Source: Caulobacteraceae bacterium
GTDB taxonomy: Bacteria > Pseudomonadota > Alphaproteobacteria > Caulobacterales > Aquidulcibacteraceae
Assembly: GCA_016703335.1 (NCBI GenBank)
Contig: JADJCG010000010.1
Span: forward strand, 1 to 64,000
DNA: 64,000 bases
Direction: 5' to 3'
The notes beneath the pieces are model-generated. The model searched no databases. It saw only the letters and a program-made list of their open reading frames with translations, and had not been told where the DNA came from. The position numbers were made by a program, and so were the translations under genes. Below, piece by piece: positions 17,477-28,077 of the stretch (within the stretch, counting starts at the first letter, position 1; every line of letters starts with the position of its first letter).

Positions 17477-17540
17477 CGAACGACCGCTACCGGCGAATTC
17501 CAGCCCGTCGTCGATAAACGTCGAATGACTGGTTTCGGCT
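17477..17540 (+). repeat. Partial cassette repeat next to the recombinase gene
   Basis: CGAACGACCGCTACCGGCGA at 17477 matches the left arm, and a second left-arm-like segment, GAATGACTGGTTTCGGC, follows at 17523, without the core block. It looks like a truncated or rearranged copy at the edge of the array. Confidence 0.4.
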
Positions 17541-17541
17541 C

Positions 17542-18770
17542 CTAAGCCGCCGCCTGTTGCTCCCGCGTAGCGGCGCACAAAGCTTCAATCTCTCGGCTCA
17601 TCGTTGCCTGTGTCGCGAGTAAACGATCGAACAGCGCCCGGCTATGAATATAGACTCCATCTATCCCGGGCACCGTGTGGTCGAGCAAGAGACGAGCGTC
17701 GATCTGATCGACCCCACACGTTTGGCGATGGTGCGATAGGTGTGACGCAAGATGTGGCCGGTCTGGCTCGGAGGTTCTTCCCATGCCAGACCTGAACGTG
17801 GCGGAGGCCCGACCCCCTTCCGGAGGCGGGTCGGAAACAGCCATGGGGCCCCGAGTAGAGTGGGAGTCACCAACCCTCCAGGGCATCCTGAACAAGCCGC
17901 TCCATCTGCGGCGACAACGGCAGGTCAAAGCGATCGGCCTGACTTCATTCGCGGGATGTGGATCACGTGCTTTTTCCAGATCGATCCACTCCCGACGTAG
18001 AGAGACGAGGGTCCCTGGGCGCAGTCCCGAGAGTATCCCCAGCTTGTGCATTGATCGTCTTAGGGGCTGAGGCTCTCAACCTTGTTCCACCACTCCGGTA
18101 GGTCCTCAGGCATTAGAACGCGGTTGCTCGCGCGCTCCTTGTTCCAGGTGATGGCATTGGTTGGGTTGTCACCAAGAGCGTCTGGGTCGTCCACTACGCG
18201 CAAAGCAAGGTTGTAGGCCCAGCGGAGTCTTTCATCGCCATGTTCGCGATACGCTTGCCGTGCTTGGTGCTGAGCTTCGCGTGCTTCTCGCGCGCCATGC
18301 TCCTTTCCTCGCAGATCGGAAGTGACTTCCAATCGCCCAGATAGCGCTCCAGGCGCACCAGCACATCGCGCGACGTTCGCTCAACGCACTCGCGTCGCTG
18401 AAGGTCGGCGACGTACTCTTGGTACATTCGCTCCACATTCCACGAGCCAGAGTCCGTGTTCTCCAAGTCCGATTTGGGTCTTTGCCGCGCTTGACCTCCG
18501 CGACTATTGCCAGTGCGGCGCGTACGCGCCTCATCAAGGGTTAGGTCCTCCGGTTGTGCCAAGCGTCTTGCGGACGGTCTTGGCGAGGCGTCGGCGCCCG
18601 CGCTCGCCAACCCAGAGTTCCTTCTGGACCTTGTAGGACTTGTTGAGCTTGTTGACGTCGACGAGCAGGCCTCTCATGGCCGTGTCCCGCACCGCAAAGG
18701 CGCGCGTCTTATAGGTTAGGCTCTTGATGAAGCCCTCTGTCAGTCTACGGGGCGCATTCTGAGTAGGCAT
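17542..18770 (-). CDS. int: Tyrosine recombinase (phage-type integrase), frame slips
   Basis: ATG 18770 starts MPTQNAPRRLTEGFIKSL, an N-terminal arm-binding domain of the P4 type (ending ARTRAALAIVAEVKRGKDPN after a slip near 18,540). A SAM-like core-binding region (YLGDWKSLPI) follows. The catalytic domain has the first arginine in SGLRPGTLVSLRREWIDL, the HxxR box in ILRHTYRTIAKRVG, and the tyrosine near the end in GVYIHSRALFDRLLATQ. Frame slips occur near 18,540, 18,330, 18,055 and 17,900. It reads away from the attachment site 160 bases to its right, the standard layout for elements integrating into a tRNA 3' end. Confidence 0.85.
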
Positions 18771-18933
18771 CTTTCAATCCTGACGAACCGTCTAATGTTC
18801 ACGTCCCGAACCGCCTCCGAACCGTGTGGCCTGAGGGGCGCTAAGGGACAACCAGGGGAAACCTGCCCACTTAGGTGTTGTACGACAATCAGTTTTGGGG
18901 ATGTAGAGGGGGCTGTGGGGCGCGTGAATCGCG

Positions 18934-18978
18934 CTTCTAAGCGGACGGTTGCGTGTTCGAGTCACGCCGGGGTCGCCA
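18934..18978 (+). other. attR: displaced 3' half of tRNA-Arg(TCT)
   Basis: From the anticodon loop CTTCTAA (anticodon TCT) onward the sequence is a perfect tRNA-Arg 3' half: stem GCGGA, variable loop, T arm GCGTG-TTCGAGT-CACGC, acceptor CGGGGTC, G and encoded CCA. The 5' half is absent: bases before 18,934 do not pair with the stem. This is the duplicated core left by site-specific integration. The intact tRNA gene should be at the other end of the element. It marks the right boundary. Confidence 0.85.
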
Positions 18979-18982
18979 CCGC

Positions 18983-19842
18983 TCAGGCGCCAGTCACAAC
19001 AACCGTATCCGGATGGCCGCCCCATTCGCTCCAGGAGCCGTCATAGACGGCCGCGTCCCAGCGCCCTGTACGCGCCAGCGCCAACGCGATAACGGCCGCA
19101 GTGATGCCCGAGCCGCAGCTGCAGATAGGCGCCGCGTTGCCTTTGAGGCCAGCGCCGTCGAAAGCTGTTTCAACTCGTCCGTTGGCTTCATCGTGCCGTC
19201 AGCGTTCAGCAGCGAACCGAACGGTACGTTTAGCGCACCCGGCATGTGGCCCGAACGTAAGCCGGCGCGCGGCTCTGGCGCTTCGCCTTTGAAACGCGGC
19301 GCAGCGCGAGCGTCGAGAATGGATGTCTTGTTGCCGCCGTCAATAGCGCGTTGAACGTCAGTAAGATTGCGAACGAGATCAGCGCGGACGCGCGGCGTGA
19401 AGTGGCGCTCCATGCGCGCACGCGGCGCGCCGGTTTCGATCTCGTAGCCTGCCTTCCCCCATGCAGGGAAGCCGCCATCGAGCACAGCCACATCCTCGTG
19501 GCCGAATACTCGGAACGTCCACCAGACGCGCGCGGCCGTCATCAGCCCGTGGTTGTCGTAGATGATGACGCGCGTGCCATCGCCGACACCGGCCTTCTTC
19601 ATGCGCGACGCGAACTTTTCCGGCGGCGGCAGCATGTGCGGCAGATCGCTTGAGAGGTCCGAGATTTCGTCGATGTCGAAGAAGATCGCACCAGGGATGC
19701 GGCGCTCGGCGTAGAGCGCCTTCGCATCGCGTGGATCGTTCGGCATGAACCAAGTCGCGTCGAGCACACGGATATCGGGGGCGCCAATGCGCTCGTTCAA
19801 CCAGGCCGCAGAGACTAGGGGATCGTCGGGCAAACCGCTCAT
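18983..19842 (-). CDS. sseA: 3-mercaptopyruvate/thiosulfate sulfurtransferase (one frame slip)
   Basis: The protein has tandem rhodanese domains. The first (residues 1-135) begins MSGLPDDPLVSAAWLNERI and holds LDATWFMP and GTRVIIYDNHGLMTAARVWW. The second carries the active-site loop CSCGSGITAA, read in a second frame after a slip near 19,180, and ends WGGHPDTVVVTGA at TGA 18983. It transfers sulfane sulfur from 3-mercaptopyruvate or thiosulfate to cyanide or thiols in the cytoplasm. The stop lies five bases from the tRNA-Arg fragment, so it was the gene downstream of the original tRNA. ATG 19842 fits the family start better than the upstream TTG. Confidence 0.9.
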
Positions 19843-19896
19843 GCGGGCGACGCTAAGCCGCCCGGCGCGCCGCTTCAACCGGCTCGCGAAGGAAGA

Positions 19897-21156
19897 TTAG
19901 GCCGGCTTTGCCAATTCCAGTTGCAACACATCCGTGCGCCCAGTGCGAAAACCCGCCTCGCAATAGCTGAGATAGAAGAGCCAAAGCTGCTTGAAGCGCT
20001 CGTCGAAACCCATGGCGCGGATGTCGCTCCATTTGGCTTTGAAGCGCTTGGCCCACTCAGCCAATGTGTCGGCGTAGGACTGCCCGAATGCATCCGCCTG
20101 ACCCCAGATGAGGCCGACTTTTGCGGTTTCTTCTTTCAGTCGGTTGACGCTCGCGAGCATCCCACCGGGGAAGACGTACCGCTGGATGAAATCAGCGCGC
20201 TTGCGATAGGTCGCAAAGAGCTCTTCTTTGATGGTGATGATCTGCAAGCCGGCGCGGCCGCCAGGCTTCAGCACGTCGGCGATTTTCGCGAAGAACGCCG
20301 GCCAGTATTCCTCGCCGACAGCCTCGAACATTTCGATTGAGGCGACCTTATCGAACTGGCCTTCGACATCGCGATAGTCCTGGCGGCGGATTTCGACCAG
20401 TTCAGACAGACCAGCTTTCTCCATGCGCGCTTGCGCGTAAGCGAGTTGCTCATCACTGATCGTGATGCCGGTGACGCGGGCGCCATACTCGCGCGCCGCG
20501 AACTCGGCAAATCCGCCCCAACCGCAACCAATCTCAAGGACATGGTCGCCGCGCTTTAACGCGAGATGCTCCGCAAGTGCTTTGTATTTTGCCCGCTGAC
20601 CTGCTTCCAAGTCTCGGACCTGCGCATTGAAGCGCGCAGAGGAATAGGTCATCGATGGATCGAGCCACGAACTGTAGAATTCATTGCCGAGATCGTAGTG
20701 CGCGAGAATGTTGCGGCGCGACCCCGCCTTGGAATTGGCGTTGGAGCGGTGACGCAGCCAGTGCATCGCTTGCCCGATGACACTGCCGTCCATAAGGCGT
20801 TTGAAGCGCTCAATGTTCGCAGCTAGCAGCGTCAGAAGCGCCGTGAGATCGTTGCTTTCCCATTCACCTGCCATCGCGCCTTCGGCAAAACCGATGTCGC
20901 CGCTGTCGAGCACGCGCTTGGCGAAATTGTAGGAGTGGATGCGAAAATCGACGCATGGCGAAGTGCCGTCGCCGAACTCGAGTACACGGCCGTCTGGCAG
21001 CGTGACGATCGGCGTGCCGCCTTTGACTTGCAACAGCCCCATCAAAACAGCCTTGGCGCTCGCCGGCGCTTTCAAGCTGGCGATAAGCCGCGAAGTCGCG
21101 CGGACCGACCCTTGGCTCTCTCCGGACGGAGAAATCTGATCAGGCATGGATTTCAT
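19897..21156 (-). CDS. cfa: Cyclopropane-fatty-acyl-phospholipid synthase
   Basis: The 419-residue frame is intact. An N-terminal lipid-binding region of about 140 residues precedes the CFA signature ILAHYDLGNEFYSSWLDPSMTYS, then the SAM-binding motif VLEIGCGWGGFAEFA near residue 205, and QRYVFPGG near 330. The enzyme adds a methylene from S-adenosylmethionine across cis double bonds of membrane phospholipid acyl chains, usually in stationary phase or acid stress. The start at 21156 (MKSMPDQIS) could be four codons later. It is in line with, but separated from, sseA. Several paralogues exist in relatives, so the exact acyl preference is open. Confidence 0.9.
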   Translation of the reverse strand: MKSMPDQISPSGESQGSVRATSRLIASLKAPASAKAVLMGLLQVKGGTPIVTLPDGRVLEFGDGTSPCVDFRIHSYNFAKRVLDSGDIGFAEGAMAGEWESNDLTALLTLLAANIERFKRLMDGSVIGQAMHWLRHRSNANSKAGSRRNILAHYDLGNEFYSSWLDPSMTYSSARFNAQVRDLEAGQRAKYKALAEHLALKRGDHVLEIGCGWGGFAEFAAREYGARVTGITISDEQLAYAQARMEKAGLSELVEIRRQDYRDVEGQFDKVASIEMFEAVGEEYWPAFFAKIADVLKPGGRAGLQIITIKEELFATYRKRADFIQRYVFPGGMLASVNRLKEETAKVGLIWGQADAFGQSYADTLAEWAKRFKAKWSDIRAMGFDERFKQLWLFYLSYCEAGFRTGRTDVLQLELAKPA

Positions 21157-21231
21157 GTGGGAAGGAACCTCGGGAAATAAAAGCGCATTGCCCCGCGCCT
21201 GTTCCTCTACGGACCCCTCCCGGCCTGCGGA

Positions 21232-22027
21232 TCAACCTTTCCGCGCTTTCGCCTCGTCGCGCCGCCGGAGATAAATCTCGAGCATTTTCGCGTCTTTTAG
21301 CCAACGGCCGTGTGCAGCGATGTTGGCCACCGCAAAGCCGTACCAACCCTCGCGCCACAGGCCCCGGCGGACATAGTGGTTCAAAAAGTAGAACGGCCGC
21401 GCGAACAGCAACCGTAGCGCCACGTACCAGAACGATTTCAGCTTCGCGTTCTTTGCGCGCGAGGACGACGTCTTGTTGAACTTGTCTTGCAGTTGCTCAA
21501 GGCCGGTGAACGAGACGTGCAGAATCTTGTGCTTGAACTTGCCGACCTTCATTCCCGGCGGAATTTCCGAGCTGATCCCAGCCAGCATGATCGCGCGCGC
21601 GGATGACGCGCCGATCGTAGAAGCGGTTGCGCTTCACCACGCTCGCATCCCACCACGGCTCGCCAACCGGCGGCTTGGTTACAAGTTCGAAGGTGTAGAC
21701 AGGGCAGGGTGGCTCTTTGCCATCAGCGAAGAGTGCACGAATTTCTTCGGCGAGCTCCGGCGTGATGATTTCATCGCCGTCGAGATCGAGCATCCAATTG
21801 TGTTTGGACGCGTCTTCGCCCAGTCGCTTCTGCTTGCCGCCGCCGAGCCACGGTGACGGCACAACGCGCGCGCCGGCCGCTTCGCTCAACGGAATGGTTT
21901 TGTCGGTTGAGCCGCTGTCGATGACAACGACCTCGTCCGCCACCTGCAATGCAGCCGGAAATTACCTCTGCGATGAGGCGCTCTTCATTCTTCGCTCGGA
22001 TGTAGCAGGAGATCGGGGATTGGGCAT
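21232..22027 (-). CDS. Family 2 glycosyltransferase (LPS-core type), frame slips
   Basis: The N-terminus reads ISCYIRAKNEERLIAEVI and, after a slip near 21,950, VADEVVVIDSGSTDKT, with LDLDGDE as the nucleotide-sugar/metal motif: a classic GT-A fold close to the WaaE/KdtX group. After a slip near 21,590 the C-terminal half (GKFKHKILHVSFTGLEQLQDKFNK...) has the basic, amphipathic region typical of membrane-bound LPS glycosyltransferases. The likely start is ATG 22027, 44 bases after recG, so the two are probably co-transcribed. The acceptor sugar cannot be told from sequence. Confidence 0.8.
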
Positions 22028-22070
22028 GTCCGCGCCTGAGAACCCTAGGCAGCCGCAAAACGCAAGTGCG

Positions 22071-24163
22071 CTAGCCAGAGCGTGCCAGTTCTGCGGCGTC
22101 GGCATAACCAAAAGCGAAAGCACGAGGCGGATCGCCTCGCCACGCGGTGATTTGAGGTCAGGATCGCGTTCCACGGAGAGACGCGCCTCCTTGTCGGCCG
22201 CACCCAGCATGTCCGCGTGCGCTTCGGGGCTCACCAGCCGGAACGGCGGCAGCCCAGATTGCTGCGTGCCGAGCACATCGCCGGCGCCGCGCAGTTTGAA
22301 GTCGATCTCCGCGATCGCAAAGCCGTCGTCATTGCGCCGCATCGCATCAAGCCGGTTCTTGGCGCTTTCGCCCTAGCGGCGGCTTCCAAAGCAGGACGCA
22401 CGAGCCGCGCTTGTCGCCCCGGCCAACGCGGCCGCGCAGCTGGTGCAGTTGAGCGAGGCCAAAGCGCTCTGCTTGCTCGATCACCATGATCGTCGCTTCC
22501 GGCACGTTGACGCCGACTTCGATCACCGTCGTCGCGACCATGAGGAACGACTCGCCCGAGCGGAAGCGATCCATCGCCGCTTCGCGCGCGATAGGGGAGA
22601 TACGACCATGCACGATCTCCACGCCCTTGCCGAACAGGGCCTTCAATTCCTCATAGCGATCCTCACCGCCGGCCAGATCGACCGCCTCGCTCTCCTCGAT
22701 CAACGGGCAAACCCAATAGGCGCGCTCACCCCGCTGCGCGTCGCCTCACGGATCGCCTCCATGATCTCGTGCTGCGCGATGTCGGCATCGCCACCGTTTT
22801 GATCGGCTGGCGTCCCGGCGGCTTCTCGTCCAGAACCGAAATATCCATGTCGCCATGGATCGAGAGAGCCAGCGTGCGCGGAATGGGCGTCGCGCTCATC
22901 ACCAGCACGTGCGGCGCATATCCTTTCGCCACCATGCGCATGCGATCGGACACGCCGAAGCGATGCTGCTCGTCGATCACGATTAGGCCCAAATCCTTGA
23001 AGCTCACCTCGTCCTGAAACAGCGCATGCGTGCCAACGACGACGGCGATCTCGCCCGACGCCAGCTTCTCCATGATCGCGCGCCGGTCCTTCGGCTTATC
23101 CCGCCCGGTCAGCACCGCCATCGAAATCCCGGCCGCCTCCAACAAGGGCGCAAGCGTCACGCCATGCTGACGCGCCAACAAATCCGTCGGCGCCATCATC
23201 GCGCTCTGCAGCCCGGCCTCGGCCGCGCGGGCCATCGCGAGCGCCGCCACCAAAGTTTTTCCCGAACCCACATCGCCCTGCAGCAGGCGCAACATCGGCG
23301 CGGGCTCGCTCATGTCGGCGTATATCTCTTTCACCGAGCGCTGCTGCGCGCCCGTCGGCGCGAAAGGCAGGCTCGATGATCTTGTCCGCCAAGCGCCATC
23401 GCCCATCACCGCGCGCCCAGGCTCCTTGCGCCGATGCTGGCGGCGCAGCCGCAACGCGCATTGGCGCGCAAACAATTCATCGTAGGCCAGCCGCGTCCGG
23501 AACGCGCTCTGAGGCAACACGTCCTCCGGCGACGTCGGCCGATGAATATGTTCCAGCGCCGTGCGGAAATCCGGCCAATCGTGCGCCTTCACGGTCGAAG
23601 GCTCCAACCATTCCGGCGCCTCCGGCACTGTATCGAGCGCCGCAAGAATCGTGCGCGCGAGCGTCCGTCCAGCCAGGCCCTGTGTCAGCGGATAGATCGG
23701 CTCCACACTGGCGGCGGCGCTTCGCCCTTGGTCGGGATCAACGACGTGATCCGGATGCAGCATCTGGCGCATGCCGTCGTAAACGCCACCGTGCCGCTCA
23801 CCAAACGCGTCTGACCCACCGGCCACATGCGCTCCAACATCTCCTCGTTGGCCGCGAAAGTAGGCGACCGAAAGAAAGCCGCTCTCGTCGCGCAGTCGGA
23901 TGCGATAGGGCAGGTTTTTGTAGCCCGGCATGTGTCCATCGACTTCCGCTTCAATGGTTGCGATGTCGCCCTCGTTGGTTTCCGCGATCGGCACGCGCAG
24001 CCGCCGGTCGATGGCCGAGTTCGGTGGCAGGAACACGAGATCGCGCACCAAGCCGCCGCCCGCAACCTTGGCGATCAGGCCAAGCGCGTCCTTGCGCGCG
24101 CCCTTGGGCAAACGCGCCGGCGCCAGAAGGGCGGTCAGGGCAGGGGGGGGAAACGTCGCTCAT
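22071..24163 (-). CDS. recG: ATP-dependent DNA helicase RecG (several frame slips)
   Basis: The span of about 697 codons fits RecG. After the N-terminal wedge domain (DIATIEAEVDGHMPGYKNLPYRIRLRDESG) come Walker A GDVGSGKT, the DEQH box, SATPIPRT and QLRGRVGR of the SF2 motor, and the RecG end QQSGLPPFRL...FGYADAAELARSG at TAG 22071. It remodels stalled forks and branched DNA. Frame slips occur near 24,110 (beside an eight-G run at 24,144), 23,800, 23,400, 22,720, 22,370 and 22,100. The divergent partner is sdhE-mfd. The start ATG 24163 is the most likely in-frame choice. Confidence 0.9.
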
Positions 24164-24258
24164 ACGCCTTAGCTCGACGGCGCTGACATAGCCGCCCATA
24201 TGGGTTATAGCGCGGCCCCCTCCGGTTTAGCCGCCTTCTTTCTCACCCCAGACACCCA

Positions 24259-24523
24259 ATGGACGACCGCCGCAAGAAGCTCAAATTCCGCGCGTGGCGC
24301 CGGGGATTTCGGGAGATTGACTTGATTCTAGGCGGTTTCGCGGATCGGCATCTTGCCGACCTTGCCGAAACGCAACTGGACGAGTTCGAAGCGCCTGCTC
24401 GATGCGCCCGACCAGGACGTCTACGCCTGGATGACAGACCAGGCGCCCGCACCGCGCGAACACGACACCCACCCTGGCGCCGATCCGCGCGTTCCGTTCC
24501 GACGATCACCCAAACCGGCCTGA
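24259..24523 (+). CDS. sdhE: SdhE family FAD assembly factor (one frame slip)
   Basis: The start MDDRRKKLKFRAWRRGFREIDLILGGFADRH contains the SdhE signature RGxxExDLIL, the loop that inserts next to the FAD of succinate dehydrogenase flavoprotein SdhA during covalent flavinylation. A slip near 24,400 is followed by LLDAPDQDVYAWMTDQAPAP, the usual end of this small acidic helical protein. The product is about 88 residues. The stop TGA overlaps the ATG of mfd by one base, so the two are translationally coupled, an arrangement I know from other alphaproteobacteria. Confidence 0.85.
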
Positions 24524-27500
24524 TGAAAGACCCTAAACCCACGCCTGGTCGAAACGCTCGCCAAGGCCAAAGACGCGCTGGTGGTCTCTGGCGCGCCCGG
24601 AAGGCATCGACGCGGCCGGCTTGGCGAAGCCGCGCGTCTGCGCGGCGGCGTCACGCTCTTCGTCGCCCGCGACGAAACCCGTGCCTCGCCGTTCGAAGCG
24701 GCGGCGCTTCTTCACCCGGGCTCGAGACCTTGCGCCTGCCGGCCTGGGACACGCTGCCCTACGATCGCATCTCGCCGGCGGCCTCCGTGCCGCCCAACGC
24801 TGCGCGGCGCTGGCGCCCTGCGCGCCGCAAGCGGGAGCGAACCGCCGCTGCTCGATCGCGACCGGCCTCGGCGATCGCGCAACGCGTGCCGCCACGCCCG
24901 CGCCTCAACGCCGCGACCTTCGCCGCCACCACCGGCTCTGAAACCTCGATGGCGGAGCTCGAGGGCTATCTCGTCGTCAACGGCTACATTCGCGCTCCTC
25001 CACCGTCCGCGCCCCCGGCGAGTTCGCCGTGCGCGGCGGCCTGATGGACGTGTTTCCGCCGGGCGCGGCCGAACCGTTGCGCTTCGATTTCTTCGGCGAC
25101 GAACTCGAGACCATCCGCAGCTTCGATCCCGAAACGCAAATCTCGAAAGCGAAACTCAAGGAAGCACTGCTGACGCCCGTCAGCGAAGTGCTGCTCGACG
25201 AGCAGACGGTCCTCCATTTCCGCCGCCGCTTCCGCAAACGTTCGGCGCGGTCAGCGATCCGCTCTACGATAGCGTCAGCGCCCGCATCCGCCGCCAAGGC
25301 GTCGAGCAATGGCTGCCGTTCTTCTACGACATACTTGAAACCGTGTTCGATTATGTCGGACTCGACGCGCTGGTCGCGTTCGACGCGCTGGCCGAAGAAG
25401 CCATCAAAGAACGAGTCGAAACTGCTAAGGATCACTACGATTCCCGCAAAACCGCGCCGATCCCACGTGGCGGCGCAGCGTTCCGCGCACCCGAGCCCGA
25501 TCTTCTCTATCTGAACGACGAGCGCGTTGGCAGCGTCGCTCGGCACCCGCGCCGTGCGCCGCTTCACGCATTTCGACACCGACGCGAAGAAGCAGCTCGA
25601 TCTCGGCGCCCGCCCAGGCCGCGATTTCGCCGCCGAACGCAACACCGCCGACACCAACATCTTTCAGGTCGCCGCCAAGCACATTCGAAGCGCTGACCAA
25701 AGCCAAGAAGCGCGTCGTCATCGCCGCATGGTCCGATGGTTCCGCTGAGCGTCTCGGCGGCGTGCTGACCGATCACGGCGTCGAAGCCGTCGTCCGCACC
25801 GAATCCTGGCCGCACACTGCGGCATTGCCGCGAGGCGCGCACGCGCTCGCCGTGCTGCCGATCGAACATGGCTTCGAGACCGACCAGTTCGCCTTTTTGC
25901 CGAGCAAGACATCCTCGGCGATCGCCTTGCGCGTCCGCGCAAACGTCGCAAAGCTTCCAGCGTGATCGCTGAGGCCGCAGCGATGAGCCAAGGCGATCTC
26001 ATCGTCCACCAAGATCACGGCGTCGGCCGCTACGAAGGATTGAAGACGCTCGACGTTGCAGGAGCGCCGCATGATTGTTTGGATCTGACGTATCACGGTG
26101 GGGACAAGCTCTACCTCCCGGTCGAAAACATCGAACTCGTCAGCCGTTACGGCGCCGAAGACGCCGAAGCGCAGCTCGACAAACTCGGCGGCGTCGCCTG
26201 GCAAAGCCGCAAGGCCCGCGCCAAGCAGCGCCTGCGCGACATGGCGGAAGAATTGCTCCGCATCGCCGCCGTGCGCGCAACGCGCACCGCCGAGCCGCTC
26301 GCGCCGCCTGAAGGGCTTTGGGACGAGTTTTGTGCGCGGTTTCCGTACGAGGAGACCGACGACCAGCTGGCTGCAATCGATGATGTTGTTGGCGATCTCG
26401 CCGCTGGGCGACCCATGGACCGCTTGATCTGCGGCGACGTGGGCTTTGGTAAAACCGAAGTCGCGCTGCGTGCGGCATTCCTCGTTGCCATGACAGGTAA
26501 ACAGGTCGCCGTTGTCGCGCCGACAACGCTGCTCTGCCGCCAGCACTACCGTACCTTCACAGAGCGCTTCCGGGGCCTGCCGGTCCGCGTGCGCCAGCTC
26601 TCACGTCTCGTCACGACCAAAGAAGCGAACGAAACCAAGGCGGCTGTTGCGGACGGCACGATCGAGATCGTCGTCGGCACGCACGCGCTGCTTTCGAAGA
26701 CGATGCAGTTCCGCGATCTCGGCCTAATGATCATCGACGAAGAGCAGCACTTTGGCGTGAAGCACAAAGAGCGACTAAAGGATCTGCGCGCCGAAGTGCA
26801 CGCGCTGACGCTTTCGGCGACGCCGATCCCACGTACGCTCCAGCTGGCGCTCGCGGGCGTCCGCGAGATGAGTATCATCGCGACGCCACCAATCGACCGC
26901 ATGGCGGTGCGCACTTACGTGACGCCATTCGATGGCGTCACCGTGCGCGAAGCGCTGCTGCGCGAGAAATATCGCGGTGGTCAGAGCTTCTTTGTCGCGC
27001 CACGCATTTCCGATCTCGAGGACATCTCGGACTTCCTGCGCCGAACGGTGCCGGAAGTGACTTTTGCCGTCGCCCACGGGCAAATGGCGGCTGGCGCGCT
27101 CGATGAGCTGATGACGAATTTCTACGACGGCGCGTTCGACGTGCTCGTATCGACCAGTATCGTTGAATCCGGCTTGGATATTCCGCGCGCGAACACCTTG
27201 GCCGTTTATCGCGCCGATATGTTCGGCTTGGCGCAGCTCTATCAGCTACGTGGACGAGTTGGCCGCTCGAAGCTCCGTGCTTACGCCTACCTCACCACTG
27301 CGGCAGAGCAATCACTGACGGTCAGCGCCGAGAAGCGCCTGAAAATTCTCTCGTCGCTCGACAATCTTGGCGCTGGTTTCACGCTCGCCAGCCACGATCT
27401 CGATATGCGCGGCGGCGGCAATTTGCTGGGCGAAGAGCAATCTGGTCACATCCGTGAAGTCGGCGTGGAGCTTTATCAGTCAATGCTCGAAGAAGCCGTG

Positions 27501-28004
27501 GCCTCTCTGCGTGACGGCACAGACGAAGCCATCAGCGAAAAGTCCTGGTCGCCGCAGATCAATGTCGGCGCTTCGGTGCTGATCCCAGACGATTACGTCG
27601 CTGATCTCACCGTTCGTTTGGCGCTCTACCGGCGCTTGGCGGATTTGGATTCCGATCAAGAGCGCGAGGCGTTTGCGGCAGAGTTGATCGATCGCTTCGG
27701 TCCGCTGCCTGCAGAGGCAGATCAGCTGATCGCTGTCGCTGCGCTAAAGGCGCTCTGCCGCCGCTGCCAAATCGCGAAGCTCGATGCCGGGCCGAAGGGC
27801 GCGGTGCTCACGTTCCGCGAAACTGGCTTCCCTGATCCCCTTGCGTTGGTGCGTTTCATCACTGAACGGCCCGATGATTATAAGATGCGCCCGGACGGAA
27901 AATTGGTCGTGCAGGGTGGTTGGCCGGAGGCGACGCAGCGGCTCAAAGCGCTGCGTGCAGTGCTTGAAGCGATGTCGCGTTTGGCGACGCGGAAGGCCGC
28001 GTAA
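24523..28004 (+). CDS. mfd: Transcription-repair coupling factor Mfd (first half frame-slipped)
   Basis: The span of 1160 codons is normal for Mfd. The first 480 codons (UvrB-homology and damage-search region) are spread over all three frames with about nine slips, yet they read continuously as family sequence, for example GGLMDVFPPGAAEPLRFDFFGDELETI. From 25,962 one intact frame carries the RNAP-interaction domain (HQDHGVGRYEGLKTLDVAG), the translocase motifs GDVGFGKTEVALRAAF, DEEQHFGV, SATPIPRT and QLRGRVGRS, and the C-terminal autoinhibitory domain. The protein displaces stalled RNA polymerase and recruits UvrA. The dense slips in only one half suggest local sequence quality rather than decay. 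Confidence 0.92.
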
Positions 28005-28077
28005 GGAAGGGCCTACCGGGATATTACAAGCGGCGAAAGCCGAACGAGGGCGATAGAAGCGTTAGACCCGCTGCGCC

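Noticed and set aside
7190..17540. Calling the repeats true integron attC sites
   Set aside because: No copy has a convincing GTTRRRY/RYYYAAC core at its ends, and the only recombinase in view has P4-phage-type architecture. The similarity is in layout, so it is reported as cassette-like only.
7190..17540. CRISPR array
   Set aside because: Repeats are long, diverged, palindromic and spaced by whole genes of very different length; there are no short uniform spacers and no cas genes.
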